The notes beneath the pieces are model-generated. The model did no database searches and had not been told where the DNA came from. It saw only the letters and a list, made by a program, of their open reading frames with translations. A stretch of 64,000 nt of DNA from Robbsia sp. KACC 23696 (lineage in GTDB: Bacteria; Pseudomonadota; Gammaproteobacteria; Burkholderiales; Burkholderiaceae): positions 248,001-312,000 of the forward strand of contig NZ_CP156626.1 of NCBI RefSeq assembly GCF_039852015.1. Direction: 5' to 3'. Each line of letters starts with the position of its first letter. The stretch's first letter is position 1. Shown piece after piece: positions 25,366 to 35,484 of this stretch. A program made the position numbers and the translations under genes.

Positions 25366-26811
25366 ATGCTTCCATTAATGGCCAGGCTGATCGATATACT
25401 CGTTGTCGCCTTGAGCGGCATCGTGACGCACCTCGTTTTCGGCGGCAACGGCCACCATCCGTGGTCGAACGTCGACTATTTCATGCTGGTATTCAACAGC
25501 CTGGGTGTCGTGCTGCTGTTCCCGGGACTGAATATCTACCAATCGTGGCGTGGCAAGCAGATTGGCGAATTGCTGGTGCGCGTGATGTTCGCGTGGCTGG
25601 TCGTCATGGTATTCGCCGTCGCTGTGGTCTTCGGCCTGCAGCGCACGCATTCGTTGTCGCGGGAATGGGTAGGCACCTGGTTCGTCACCTGCGGCATTCT
25701 GCTGGTGCTGTCGAAATCGTGCTTCTATGCCTTGCTGAAAAACATCCGGCGCCAGGGCTTGAACCAGCGCGCCGTCGTGATTGTCGGCTCTGGCGGCTAT
25801 TGCCGTGCGGTGCTGTCCCGTATCCGTACCGCCCCGCAAGCGGGTTTTCGGGCCGTCTGCGTGCTGGAGGAAGATCCGTCGCGTGATATTTACAGCGCCG
25901 AGTTCACGCCGATCGATGCCGCCTATGCAAGGGCGCCGGAAGCGTTGCAGCCGCCGCAGCAGATCGCTGGCGTGCCGGTGCTGTCGAGTTTCGACGAACT
26001 GGTGCGGATGGTGCGACAGCGCCGTGTCCATGAAATCTGGTTGGCGCTGCCGCTGTCCGAGGAGCGCAACATCATGCGATACATGCGCGAGTTCCGGAAC
26101 GATTTCGTTAACATCCGCTTCATTCCGGATGTGCGCAGCCTGAGCCTGTTCAATCACTCCATCATCGATCTGCTCGGCTTGCCCGCCATCAATCTCACCG
26201 GCAATGAAGTGGCCGAGCTGCAGGTGTTGCCGAAGCTGATATTCGATCGACTGTTCGCCGCGGTCGTGTTGCTGATGCTGTCGCCGCTGCTGATCTCGAT
26301 CGCGATCGCGGTCAAGATGTCGTCGCATGGACCGGTCTTCTTCAAGCAGCGACGCAAGGGCGTTGACGGGCGGGAGTTCGAAATATATAAGTTCCGCTCG
26401 ATGAAAGTGCATACGGAGGCTGCTGGCGTGATCACGCAGGCGAAGAAGGTCGATCCGCGGATTACGAAGGTCGGCGCCTTCCTGCGCCGCACGAGCCTGG
26501 ACGAACTGCCGCAGTTCATCAATGTGCTGCGCGGGGAAATGTCGGTGGTGGGACCGCGTCCTCATGCCATCGCACATGACGATCTCTACAAGGACCAGGT
26601 GGACGGCTATATGTACCGGTACCGCATCAAGCCGGGCATCACGGGCTGGGCGCAGGTCAATGGATTCCGCGGTGAGACGGATCGTGTGGAGAAGATGGAG
26701 GCACGCGTCAAATTCGACCTGTACTATATTCAGCACTGGAGCTTTTGGTTCGACATGAAGATTGTTCTGCTCACGATCGTCAAGGGCTTCATCGGATCGA
26801 ACGCATATTGA
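25366..26811 (+). CDS. wcaJ: Undecaprenyl-phosphate glucose phosphotransferase (WcaJ/BceB type)
   Basis: A 481-residue polyprenyl-phosphate hexose-1-phosphate transferase that starts the repeat unit on the lipid carrier. Four N-terminal membrane segments (to about 115) are followed by a CoA-binding-like region with VVIVGSGGYCRAVL, another membrane segment near 285-310, and the catalytic domain: FFKQRRKGVDGREFEIYKF, RTSLDELPQFINVLRGEM, SVVGPRPHA, YRIKPGITGWAQVNG. GGAGGAGAAAG gives a strong ribosome-binding site. The length and the colanic/cepacian-type arrangement favour glucose-1-phosphate as donor. Confidence 0.92.
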   Translation: MLPLMARLIDILVVALSGIVTHLVFGGNGHHPWSNVDYFMLVFNSLGVVLLFPGLNIYQSWRGKQIGELLVRVMFAWLVVMVFAVAVVFGLQRTHSLSREWVGTWFVTCGILLVLSKSCFYALLKNIRRQGLNQRAVVIVGSGGYCRAVLSRIRTAPQAGFRAVCVLEEDPSRDIYSAEFTPIDAAYARAPEALQPPQQIAGVPVLSSFDELVRMVRQRRVHEIWLALPLSEERNIMRYMREFRNDFVNIRFIPDVRSLSLFNHSIIDLLGLPAINLTGNEVAELQVLPKLIFDRLFAAVVLLMLSPLLISIAIAVKMSSHGPVFFKQRRKGVDGREFEIYKFRSMKVHTEAAGVITQAKKVDPRITKVGAFLRRTSLDELPQFINVLRGEMSVVGPRPHAIAHDDLYKDQVDGYMYRYRIKPGITGWAQVNGFRGETDRVEKMEARVKFDLYYIQHWSFWFDMKIVLLTIVKGFIGSNAY

Positions 26812-26957
26812 TCGATGACGGTAGAACCGTTGTCTTTCATGGAACATCACGCGTTTGTTCGATGGCCTATCCTGGTGACGTCGACGACGCGCCTTGCAGC
26901 CGGCGCAGCCTTGTCGAACGCATTGCCTGACAACCGCAACACGATAGATACGACATT

Positions 26958-28379
26958 ATGAAAATCACCATTATTGGCACTGGTTACGTAGGCTTGGTCA
27001 CGGGCGCCTGCCTGGCAGAGATCGGCAACGACGTCTTCTGCCTCGACGTGGATCCGCGCAAGATCGCGATCCTGAACGATGGTGGTGTCCCGATCCATGA
27101 GCCGGGGCTGAAGGAAATCATTGCCCGCAACCGCGCCGCCGGGCGGCTGCAGTTTTCGACCGACATTGCCGCCAGCGTCGCGCATGGCGACGTGCAATTC
27201 ATCGCGGTGGGTACGCCGCCCGATGAAGACGGTTCGGCCGATCTGAAGTATGTGCTGGCTGCCGCGAAGAAGATCGGCGAGCACATGGAAGGCTTCAAGG
27301 TCATCGTCGACAAATCGACGGTGCCGGTGGGTACGGCCGGTCGCGTTGCCGATACGATCCGCGCGGCGCTGACGGCACGCGGCATCGGCAGCGAAGGCGA
27401 CAAGTACGGTTTCTCCGTGGTGTCGAATCCGGAATTCCTGAAGGAAGGCGCCGCGGTCGAAGACTTCATGCGGCCCGACCGGATCGTGCTGGGCGTCGAC
27501 GACGACGCGCCGGGCGAGCGTGCGCGCGAGATGATGAAGAACCTGTACGCACCGTTCAATCGCAACCACGAGCGTACGCGCTATATGGATGTGCGCTCGG
27601 CGGAGTTCACGAAATACGCGGCCAATGCGATGCTGGCAACGCGCATTTCCTTCATGAACGAAATGGCCAATCTGGCGGATCGTGTCGGCGCCGATATCGA
27701 AGCGGTGCGTCGTGGGATCGGTTCTGATCCGCGCATCGGCTATAGCTTCCTGTATGCCGGTACCGGCTATGGCGGTTCCTGCTTCCCGAAGGACGTGCAG
27801 GCGCTGATCCGCACGGCCTCCGAGTACGGCCATGACCTGAAGATCCTGAACGCCGTGGAAGCGGTCAACAACACGCAGAAAAGCGTGCTGGTGGGCAAGG
27901 TCACGAAGCACTTCGGCGAAGACCTCAGCGGCAAGACATTCGCCGTATGGGGCCTGGCATTCAAGCCGAACACCGACGATATGCGCGAAGCACCGAGCCG
28001 TCCGCTGGTGGCCGAACTGTTGGCGCGCGGCGCGAAAGTGCAGGCATACGATCCGGTCTCGCAGGCAGAAGCGAAGCGCGTCTTCGCACTTGATTTCGAA
28101 AGCGATCCGGAAGCCCTGGCGCGTCTGTCTTTCGTCGATGCGCAATATGCCGCAACTGAAGGGGCCGATGCGTTAATCATTGTTACAGAGTGGACCGCAT
28201 TCAAAAGCCCGGACTTTGGTAAGCTGATCAAGCAACTGCACGCACGCGCTGTTTTTGACGGTCGTAACCTGTACGAACCGTCGTCGATGGCGGAACTCGG
28301 CCTTCGCTATGAAGCGATCGGACGTCCCTTCGTACCGGCAGCCGGTGTGACGGGTCAGTCCTCGCCGAAGACGGCCTGA
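26958..28379 (+). CDS. ugd: UDP-glucose 6-dehydrogenase
   Basis: A 473-residue NAD-dependent enzyme that oxidises UDP-glucose to UDP-glucuronate. The Rossmann start is [21 protein letters not shown]. Further motifs: [39 protein letters not shown], and the catalytic cysteine in [15 protein letters not shown] (about C276). The C-terminal domain has [16 protein letters not shown]. It is bceC in cepacian loci and predicts glucuronic acid in the polymer. A 146-base gap precedes it, longer than most in the operon, and could hold an internal promoter. Confidence 0.97.
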   Translation: MKITIIGTGYVGLVTGACLAEIGNDVFCLDVDPRKIAILNDGGVPIHEPGLKEIIARNRAAGRLQFSTDIAASVAHGDVQFIAVGTPPDEDGSADLKYVLAAAKKIGEHMEGFKVIVDKSTVPVGTAGRVADTIRAALTARGIGSEGDKYGFSVVSNPEFLKEGAAVEDFMRPDRIVLGVDDDAPGERAREMMKNLYAPFNRNHERTRYMDVRSAEFTKYAANAMLATRISFMNEMANLADRVGADIEAVRRGIGSDPRIGYSFLYAGTGYGGSCFPKDVQALIRTASEYGHDLKILNAVEAVNNTQKSVLVGKVTKHFGEDLSGKTFAVWGLAFKPNTDDMREAPSRPLVAELLARGAKVQAYDPVSQAEAKRVFALDFESDPEALARLSFVDAQYAATEGADALIIVTEWTAFKSPDFGKLIKQLHARAVFDGRNLYEPSSMAELGLRYEAIGRPFVPAAGVTGQSSPKTA

Positions 28380-28398
28380 ACCTTCAGACGATCCAACG

Positions 28399-28839
28399 AT
28401 GTTTAATAACATACTGATCGTTTGCCATGCGAACATTTGTCGAAGCCCCATGGCCGAGGCACTCTTTCGCGCGAATGAACAGATTCGTACGCGCGGGATC
28501 GTCGTGCATTCGGCTGGACTGCACGCAAGGGACGGACACGAAGCGGATCGCGTCGTGACCCGCCTCCTGGCCGAGCAGGGCATCGATATCAGTGCGCATC
28601 GTTCCCGGCTCATCACGGCCGAAATGGTGCAGGAAGCCCAGCTGGTGCTCGTGATGGAGGAGCGGCAGATTCGAGAGGTCGCCGAGGTGGATCCCTCCTC
28701 GCGCGGCAAGGTGCACTTGCTCGGCAAGTGGCTCAACGTTGAAATCTACGACCCCTACAAACAAGCGGAATCGGTCTATCGCGGCAGTGCCGAACTTGTG
28801 GAGCAGTCAGTCGAAAACTGGATCAAAAAAATATGCTAA
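28399..28839 (+). CDS. wzb: Low-molecular-weight protein tyrosine phosphatase (Wzb type)
   Basis: A 146-residue phosphatase. The P-loop CHANICRS (C-x5-R-S, Cys about 10) is near the N-terminus and the general-acid loop is EIYDPYKQAES. It dephosphorylates the tyrosine-rich tail of the Wzc kinase encoded two genes on, which is needed for cyclic polymer export. Its 3' end overlaps the wza start by seven bases, so translation is coupled. Confidence 0.94.
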   Translation: MFNNILIVCHANICRSPMAEALFRANEQIRTRGIVVHSAGLHARDGHEADRVVTRLLAEQGIDISAHRSRLITAEMVQEAQLVLVMEERQIREVAEVDPSSRGKVHLLGKWLNVEIYDPYKQAESVYRGSAELVEQSVENWIKKIC

Positions 28840-30020
28840 GTCGCGCAGTGCTTTTTTCTTGCCTCGGAGTGGCCACATTGGGTGGCTGCATGTGGGCGCC
28901 AGGGAGTTACCTGGATACGTCCAGCATGACGAAGGCGAACGTCGTCAGTACCGAGGACGAGTCTTATCTGGTGCAGCCGATCACTCCTGAAGTGGTGCTG
29001 CGGCAAGGATTGGCACAGAAGCAGGCCGCCAAGGCGGCCGATGCCCATATCGATGTTCCGGTGGGCGCGCCCAAGCATTACGTCTATAAGATCGAGCCAC
29101 AGGACATCCTGTCGATCACCGTCTGGGACCATCCCGAATTGTCGCTCGCGAGCGGTAGCTCGCTGGGCTCGACGATGAGCGGGCCGACCGGCGGCACCAG
29201 CATGGCGACGCCGTTCTCGCAGACCGCCAGCGGCGGCATGCAGAACGATCCGACCGGGTACACGGTCCAGCCGAACGGCACCATTTTCTTCCCGTACGCG
29301 GGCACGGTGTCGGTGGGTGGCAGAAGCACCGACGACGTGCAGCATGCATTGGTTCGCGCACTGTCGCGCTATATCAATATGCCGCAGGTGACGGTGCGGA
29401 TTCTCGCTTACCGCAGCCAGCAGGTGCAGTTGACCGGCCAGTTCAAGACCAACGGCACGCTGCCGATCACCGACCATCCGCTGACGATGGCCGATGCGAT
29501 CTCCCGTGCCGGCGGCGCCAGCGATACCGGCGATCTGCAGCGGGTGCGCCTGATTCGCGACGGCAAGACGACGATCGTCAATGCCTATGCGCTGCTCGAC
29601 AGGGGCGACGTTTCGCAAAACGTGCTGCTGCAGGGGGGCGACGTCGTCAATGTACCGGATCAGATCGACAGCCGTGTCTTCGTGCTGGGTGAGGTCATCA
29701 AGCCGACGACGCTGTATATGAACAAGGGCCGGCTGACGCTGGCGGATGCCGTCACCGGCGCGCAGGGGGTCGACAACACGGCCGCCAATGTCCGCGAGGT
29801 GTTCGTGTTCCGTGGTGGACGGGACAATCCAACCGAACCGCAGATCTATCAGTTGGATATGACGCAGCCGGGCTCGTTGCTGCTGGCCGCGCAATTCCAG
29901 ATGGATCCGCTGGACGTTGTTTATGTGGGCACCGCAAAGGGCGTACGTTTCAACCGCGTCCTGGCTCTCGTGACGCCGACCTTGTCGTCACTGTTCTACC
30001 TGAAGCAGCTGTCGAAGTAA
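28833..30020 (+). CDS. wza: Outer-membrane polysaccharide export lipoprotein (Wza type)
   Basis: A 395-residue lipoprotein. The signal peptide ends in LGGC (Cys about 18). The polysaccharide-export domain begins YKIEPQDILSITVWDHPEL and carries a Gly/Ser/Thr-rich insertion (about 108-145) before GYTVQPNGTIFFPYAGTV. Two SLBB domains follow (QVQLTGQFKTNGTLPITDHP and VFVLGEVIKPTTLYM). The C-terminus (LALVTPTLSSLFYLKQLSK) would form the outer-membrane helix. It makes the export pore of the Wzx/Wzy route and is bceE in cepacian loci. Confidence 0.94.
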   Translation: MLSRAVLFSCLGVATLGGCMWAPGSYLDTSSMTKANVVSTEDESYLVQPITPEVVLRQGLAQKQAAKAADAHIDVPVGAPKHYVYKIEPQDILSITVWDHPELSLASGSSLGSTMSGPTGGTSMATPFSQTASGGMQNDPTGYTVQPNGTIFFPYAGTVSVGGRSTDDVQHALVRALSRYINMPQVTVRILAYRSQQVQLTGQFKTNGTLPITDHPLTMADAISRAGGASDTGDLQRVRLIRDGKTTIVNAYALLDRGDVSQNVLLQGGDVVNVPDQIDSRVFVLGEVIKPTTLYMNKGRLTLADAVTGAQGVDNTAANVREVFVFRGGRDNPTEPQIYQLDMTQPGSLLLAAQFQMDPLDVVYVGTAKGVRFNRVLALVTPTLSSLFYLKQLSK

Positions 30021-30185
30021 CACGCGGCAGGGCGATGCGCGCGGTGCGCGTGTCGCCTCCCTGTGAAGCCTTCGCGTAACCCATGCCACGCCTCGCGTGT
30101 TGCCCGGCTCCGGCCGGCCACACGCGCCTCGGGGCCCGTTGCAGGACAGAACGGGCGGAATGTTGAATCGACCGGCAGAGAGAAT

Positions 30186-32417
30186 TTGAATACCCCAGCT
30201 AACAACGTCGGGCAGATGGCCCAAGGCGGCGAACAGGAGGGTCTCGTATTAGGAGACCTGGTCCGTCTGTTCATCGAACAGATCTGGTGGATCGTCGGCA
30301 TCACCGTCGTCGTCGTGGCGGCCGCCTTGGTCTATGTCCAGATCGCCACGCCGATTTATTCGGTGGACGCATTGGTACAAGTCGAGCAGCCCGACAATAC
30401 TTCGTCGCCACTCGCCCAGCAGGCCAATGCGCTAAGCAGCCTGTCCGGCACGACGCTGCCCACGGCGGCGGAAATCCAGGTGATCGAAAGTCGCGACGTG
30501 CTCGGTCCGGTCGTGCATCAATTCAAGATGCAGTTCGGTGTCGCCCCGGTGACCTTTCCGGTCCTGGGCAAGCTCGCGCATCTCTTCGGTTCCAAGGGGC
30601 AGCTGTCGCGTCCGTGGTTTGGCCTGAAGGGCTATGCCTGGGGCGGCGAGCGTCTCGACATCGACGACATCACCGTGCCGGAGCGGATGGAGAACATGCC
30701 GCTGCAGTTGACCGCCGGCAAGAACAACACGTATGAACTCCGCGATCCGTCCGGCAACCTGCTGCTGAAAGGCACGGTCGGGCAGCCGGCCAGCGGCAAT
30801 GGCGTGTCGATCCTGGTCAAGGGCCTGGTGGCGAATCCTGGCTGCCGTTTCACGGTGACCCGCCAGAACGAATTGGAAACGATCGAGGGCTTCGGCGCGG
30901 GCGTGGCGGTTGCCGAGCAGGGCAAGCAGACCGGCGTTATCCAGATCTCGATGACGGGCGCCAGCCCGGATAGCATCACGGCGCTGACGAATGCCGTGGC
31001 CGACTCCTATCTGCGGCAACATATCCAGCGCAAGCAGGAAGACGCCAGCTTGATGCTGAACTTCCTGAATCAGGAACTGCCGGAGCGTAAGGTGCAGCTC
31101 GAGCAGGCCGAGCAACGCTTGAGCGCGTTCCAGCAGAAGTCGGGGACCTTCAAGCCGTCGGAAGAAGCGAACGTCTATCTGCAAGGCGCCATCGACTACG
31201 AACGTCAGATCGGCGTTTTGAAGTTGCAGGAAACGGACCTGCTGCAACGCTATACGCGTGAGCATCCGATGGTGAAGTCGATCGAGCAGCAGATCGCTCA
31301 GATCACGGCGGCACGCGACAAATTTCAGGAACGTTTCAAGAGCATGCCGATCGACGAAGCCAATGCGCTGAGTCTGCAACGCGATGCGAAGGTCTCGGAA
31401 GATATCTACGTGCTGTTGTTGAACCGCGTGCAGGAATTGCAGATCCAGCGCGCCGGGACGACCGGTAATGTCCGGATTCTCGACCGTGCGATGCCGCCGG
31501 CAACGCCGATCAAGCCGAAGAAGGGCATGATCGTCGCGGCCTCGGTGTTCCTCGGGATCATCCTGGGCGCCTTGTTCGTGTTCGGTCGCAAGCAAATGTC
31601 GAGCGGTATCGAAGATCCGGACGTCATCGAGCGCACGATGGGGCTGCCGGTCATGGGCGCCGTGCCGCTGAACGCCGTTCAGGTGCGTTGGGACGAGAGC
31701 TACAAGCGGGCCCGCGACGGTCGTCGCGCGATTCTCGCGAAGTCCCTGCCGAAGGATCCGTCGGTCGAATCGCTGCGGAGCTTCCGGACCTCGCTGCAAT
31801 TCGCGCTGGCCGATGCGCCGAACAATCTGCTGGCGATGTCCGGTCCGGTACCGGGTACCGGCAAGAGCTTCGTCTCGGTCAATATCGCGACCTTGCTCGC
31901 GGAAGCCGGCAAACGCGTCCTGCTGGTGGACGCCGACATGCGCCGCGGCCATTTGAACGAATACTTCAATCAGCCGCGCTTCCCGGGTCTTTCCGAAGCA
32001 TTGTCGGGGACCTTGCCGGTCGAGCAGGTCGTGAACCAGACCGATATCGCCGGTTTGAGCACGATCTGGACCGGTGCGATCCCGGACAATCCGGCCGAAC
32101 TGCTGATGTCGCCCGAAACACGCGACATTTTCGAGACGCTGAGCAACGCATACGACATCGTTATCATCGATACGCCGCCGGTGTTGGCGGTGACCGATGC
32201 GACGATCATCAGCAGCTTCGCTGGCAGTTCCTTCCTGGTGTTCCGTCACGGCATGCACGCGGAGCGCGAAGTGTCCGGTTCGATCAAGAAGCTGTCGCAG
32301 TCGGGTGGCCGTGTGGTGGGCGCGATCTTCAATGCGATCCCGAGCCGCGTCGCGAAGTACGGCAAGTACGGCGGCGGCAATTACCACTACGTCTATCAGT
32401 ACGATAGTAAGGATTGA
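30186..32417 (+). CDS. wzc: Polysaccharide co-polymerase / tyrosine autokinase (Wzc type)
   Basis: A 743-residue inner-membrane protein. The first membrane helix is IWWIVGITVVVVAAALVYV; a periplasmic coiled-coil domain follows, then a second helix (MIVAASVFLGIILGALFVFG) preceded by PATPIKPKK. The cytoplasmic BY-kinase has Walker A GPVPGTGKSF, Walker A' VLLVDADMRRG and Walker B IVIIDTPPV. The tail has seven tyrosines within the last 20 residues. It sets chain length and works with wza and wzb. TTG 30186 (NTPANN) was chosen since it gives the usual BceF-type length; GTG 30063 and ATG 30216 are alternatives. Confidence 0.92.
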   Translation: MNTPANNVGQMAQGGEQEGLVLGDLVRLFIEQIWWIVGITVVVVAAALVYVQIATPIYSVDALVQVEQPDNTSSPLAQQANALSSLSGTTLPTAAEIQVIESRDVLGPVVHQFKMQFGVAPVTFPVLGKLAHLFGSKGQLSRPWFGLKGYAWGGERLDIDDITVPERMENMPLQLTAGKNNTYELRDPSGNLLLKGTVGQPASGNGVSILVKGLVANPGCRFTVTRQNELETIEGFGAGVAVAEQGKQTGVIQISMTGASPDSITALTNAVADSYLRQHIQRKQEDASLMLNFLNQELPERKVQLEQAEQRLSAFQQKSGTFKPSEEANVYLQGAIDYERQIGVLKLQETDLLQRYTREHPMVKSIEQQIAQITAARDKFQERFKSMPIDEANALSLQRDAKVSEDIYVLLLNRVQELQIQRAGTTGNVRILDRAMPPATPIKPKKGMIVAASVFLGIILGALFVFGRKQMSSGIEDPDVIERTMGLPVMGAVPLNAVQVRWDESYKRARDGRRAILAKSLPKDPSVESLRSFRTSLQFALADAPNNLLAMSGPVPGTGKSFVSVNIATLLAEAGKRVLLVDADMRRGHLNEYFNQPRFPGLSEALSGTLPVEQVVNQTDIAGLSTIWTGAIPDNPAELLMSPETRDIFETLSNAYDIVIIDTPPVLAVTDATIISSFAGSSFLVFRHGMHAEREVSGSIKKLSQSGGRVVGAIFNAIPSRVAKYGKYGGGNYHYVYQYDSKD

Positions 32418-32425
32418 GTGCGCCG

Positions 32426-34123
32426 ATGAGTTCGCTCAGTTCCGCCCCGTCCCTGCCACCGCGCCCCGCGGCCGATCCTGCGCAAGCAGGCGGCCCCGGG
32501 CAGCGGCAGGGCGGCGCGCGCCGGACCAGCTCGAAGGAATTCTGGGCGCTGCCCGTTGCGCAGATCGTCATTACGTTGCTGTTGATCGTCGCGCATCAGG
32601 GGACGCTGCTGGAGTTCGTGTTCCCGCTGATGTCGGTGGGGATCGGCGCGTGGTTCCTGAAGCGTTACCCGGTCTACTACGTCGGCTATTCGTGGTGGCT
32701 GTGGTTCGCCTCGTCCGAGATTCGGCGGCTGACCGACTTTTTCCACGGGACGTTCAATCCGACGAGCCCGATTCAGGTCGCCCCGCTCGCTGTGGCGATG
32801 CTGGCGCTATTCAGCCTGATGCGGCATGGCCGCTTCCTCGGTACCAAGAGTGGCATGCCCTATTTGTTGATGCTGGCGGGCACGCTCTATAGCTTTGCCG
32901 TCGGCATCGTCACCAATGGCTTGTTCTCGGCGATCTATGCTTTTTCAGGATGGCTGTATCCGATCCTGATGGCCTTGCATGCTTATTCGTTGTCGGAACG
33001 TTATCCGCAGTTCCAGCGGATGATGATGCGGACCTGGCTGTCGGGCACGATCTTCATGGGCATCTACGGCATCATCCAGTACGCGATCATGCCGCCCTGG
33101 GACGCGCTGTGGATGACCCTGTCCGGATTGACCAGCTCGCTGGGCGATCCGGTGCCCTTCGCCTCGCGGATGTTCGGGCCGCTCAATTCGACCGGGCCCT
33201 TCGCCGGCATGATCTCGGCGGGACTGCTGCTGTCGCTGGTTCCCGGCTATAAGTGGCGCTGGCTAACGGCGGCGCTCGGCGTGATCTGCCTGGGCCTGAC
33301 GCTGGTGCGGTCGGCCTGGGGCGGGATGGCGCTGTCGATTATCTTGTTGCTGACGGTGCTGGACGCGAAGACGAAGATTCGCGTCATTTTTGGGGTGCTG
33401 ATCGTCGCGATGCTGTCGGTGCCGGTGTTCACCAGCAGTTTGGTGTCGGGCCAGTTGAGCAAGCGCGTCGACACCGTGGGCGATATCAGCAACGACAACA
33501 GTTTCGCGGCGCGGACACAGTTCTATTCGAGCTTCCTTTCCACCGCGCTCGGCGACGTGGCGGGGCAGGGGATGGGGGCCGTGGGTACCGGCGCCCGCTT
33601 GAACGGCGGGGGTGCCAATGCGGCGCTGACGGCGTCGTTCGACAGCGGCGTCATGGAGCTGCCTTACACGCTCGGCTGGCCCGGCGTGCTGTTGTTCCTG
33701 ATCGGTCTGTTCAGTTCCCTGGCGCGCGCCACCCGGCTGGCGATCAAGTACCGTCGCGACCGGTTCGTGATGGTCTGGTATGCCATCTCGATCGGCGTGC
33801 TGGCGCAGATCGTCTTCGTCAATACGCTCGTGGCTCTGGACGGCATGTTGTACATGATCGGCGTGACGATTCCGCTGATGGCGCATCGGTATTACCAAAG
33901 TCGCCGCGCTTTGCCGCGCGTCCCTGATCCGGTCGAACCCACCGACGTCGTTGCCACGCCGGTGACCGACGCGTCCGCCGTGGTGCCGTCGGCGGCCGCC
34001 GCAACCGCGCCGGCGCCGACCGTGCAACGTCCCATCGCGCGCACCGGCACGATCGTCAACCGCGCACCGCGGCCATCCGGCGGCGTGCATCAACGCATTA
34101 TCAGCAAGAAGGGGGCGATATGA
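32426..34123 (+). CDS. Wzy-like polysaccharide polymerase (O-antigen ligase/polymerase family)
   Basis: A 565-residue polytopic protein with about 11-12 membrane segments. The Wzy_C-type loop between late helices carries LSKRVDTVGDISNDNSFAAR and the GMGAVGTGARLNG / DSGVMELPYTLGWPG segments, typical of polymerases that link lipid-borne repeat units. Hydrophilic Pro/Ala-rich tails sit at both ends. It directly follows wzc, as a polymerase does in many loci; TTG 32414 overlapping the wzc stop is an alternative start. The stop overlaps the next start (ATGA). Confidence 0.82.
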   Translation: MSSLSSAPSLPPRPAADPAQAGGPGQRQGGARRTSSKEFWALPVAQIVITLLLIVAHQGTLLEFVFPLMSVGIGAWFLKRYPVYYVGYSWWLWFASSEIRRLTDFFHGTFNPTSPIQVAPLAVAMLALFSLMRHGRFLGTKSGMPYLLMLAGTLYSFAVGIVTNGLFSAIYAFSGWLYPILMALHAYSLSERYPQFQRMMMRTWLSGTIFMGIYGIIQYAIMPPWDALWMTLSGLTSSLGDPVPFASRMFGPLNSTGPFAGMISAGLLLSLVPGYKWRWLTAALGVICLGLTLVRSAWGGMALSIILLLTVLDAKTKIRVIFGVLIVAMLSVPVFTSSLVSGQLSKRVDTVGDISNDNSFAARTQFYSSFLSTALGDVAGQGMGAVGTGARLNGGGANAALTASFDSGVMELPYTLGWPGVLLFLIGLFSSLARATRLAIKYRRDRFVMVWYAISIGVLAQIVFVNTLVALDGMLYMIGVTIPLMAHRYYQSRRALPRVPDPVEPTDVVATPVTDASAVVPSAAAATAPAPTVQRPIARTGTIVNRAPRPSGGVHQRIISKKGAI

Positions 34124-35271
34124 GATTGGCAGTCGTCCAACATGTGATCCGGGAGAACGACGGGCAAGGGCGTGTGAACCTCGAGGTGATCCGCGCGGCG
34201 CTCGCGCGCGGTTGGAAGGTGTTGTTGTTCGCGGCGGAATTGAAAACCGATTTCGCCGATCACCCGAATCTCACCTGGATCCGAATCGACTACGGCAAGC
34301 TGCCGACCTATATGCTGCGCTATCAGGTGTTTGCCTGGCGCAGCCTGCAGGCGATCCGCAAGCATCGCGGCGAGTTCGATATCCTGCACGCGAACGGCTT
34401 CATCACGTGGGCATCGGCCGATGTGAATGCGGTGCACTTTGTGCATCGGGGCTGGTATCGCAGCGGTTTCTATCCTTTTTCGCCGTTCGGCGGGCTGCGC
34501 TCGGCCTATCAGTACTTCTATACGCGGCTGAACATGTGCCTCGAACGTGTTGCGCTGAAGCGCGCGCGGACGATCATCGCCGTATCCAAGCGCGTGGGCG
34601 ATGAACTGAAACAGGCGGGCATCGAAGGCGATACCGATGTGATCTTCAACGGTGCATCGGTGGACGCGTTTACCGACGTGCCGCGCAATCGTGCGCAGTT
34701 CAAACTGCCCGAGGACAAGTTCCTGCTGCTGTTCGTCGGCGATATCCGTAACTCGCGGAAGAACCTCGATACCGTGCTCCGGGCGATGGCGAAGCTGCCG
34801 CCCGAGATCGAACTCGCCGTAGGCGGCGAGGCGCGCGGCAGCGCGCATCCCAAAATGGCGCAGGATCTCGGCATCGCGGATCGCGTGCACTTCCTGGGGC
34901 ACGTGACGGCGACGCCGCAGTTGATGGCATCGTGCGATGCCTTCGTCTTCCCGTCTCGATATGACCCGTGGGCGTTGGTGATCCCCGAGGCGATGGCGGC
35001 CGGATTGCCGGTCATCGCCTCGGCGCGTGCGGGGGCATCGGAGCTGCTCGGCAATGCCGGCGTCGTGCTGCAGGATCCCGACGACGTCGACGGCATGGTG
35101 CGGGCCGTGAAGACGATTCAGGGCGATTCGTCGTTACGCGCCACGATGCGGACCCGCGGCAGGGAGGCGGTCAAGCGCAACTCCTGGCAGGCGATGGCCG
35201 ATCGTTATCTGGCAGTTTATGAACGCACGCTGGCTGAAAAGCAGCGAGGCGAGCCCCAAGCCGCGCGCTGA
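34120..35271 (+). CDS. Glycosyltransferase family 4 protein
   Basis: A 383-residue GT-B transferase. N-terminal MRLAVVQHVIRENDGQGRVN, then AVSKRVGDELKQAGI, LLFVGDIRNSRKNLDTVLRA (nucleotide-sugar domain start) and the E-x7-E-like motif RYDPWALVIPEAMAAGLPVI. The start is translationally coupled to the polymerase stop. Adds one sugar to the lipid-linked repeat unit on the cytoplasmic face; donor not predictable. Confidence 0.87.
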   Translation: MRLAVVQHVIRENDGQGRVNLEVIRAALARGWKVLLFAAELKTDFADHPNLTWIRIDYGKLPTYMLRYQVFAWRSLQAIRKHRGEFDILHANGFITWASADVNAVHFVHRGWYRSGFYPFSPFGGLRSAYQYFYTRLNMCLERVALKRARTIIAVSKRVGDELKQAGIEGDTDVIFNGASVDAFTDVPRNRAQFKLPEDKFLLLFVGDIRNSRKNLDTVLRAMAKLPPEIELAVGGEARGSAHPKMAQDLGIADRVHFLGHVTATPQLMASCDAFVFPSRYDPWALVIPEAMAAGLPVIASARAGASELLGNAGVVLQDPDDVDGMVRAVKTIQGDSSLRATMRTRGREAVKRNSWQAMADRYLAVYERTLAEKQRGEPQAAR

Positions 35272-35484
35272 CGTCGCGCTGGGGCAAGGAGCGCAGCAGA
35301 GCGAAAATCGCCGCGCGCTCAGATCGCACGCGCCCGGGGGCGTCGTGCATCACGTATGTGCAAGCGGGCAGACCGACCATCTCCCCGCGTAATGCGACTG
35401 TCCGGCGGGGCCAACCGGACCGATTGATCGAATGATGTGTCAGGCGGGATATGACGCCGACGTGCAGAGAATCGAGGGTCCCAG

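Noticed and set aside
25375-26850. 491-aa open frame on the minus strand over wcaJ
   Set aside because: Antisense shadow; His/Gln/Arg-rich, no domain seen.
26847-28145. 432-aa open frame on the minus strand over ugd
   Set aside because: Antisense shadow of a canonical UDP-glucose dehydrogenase.
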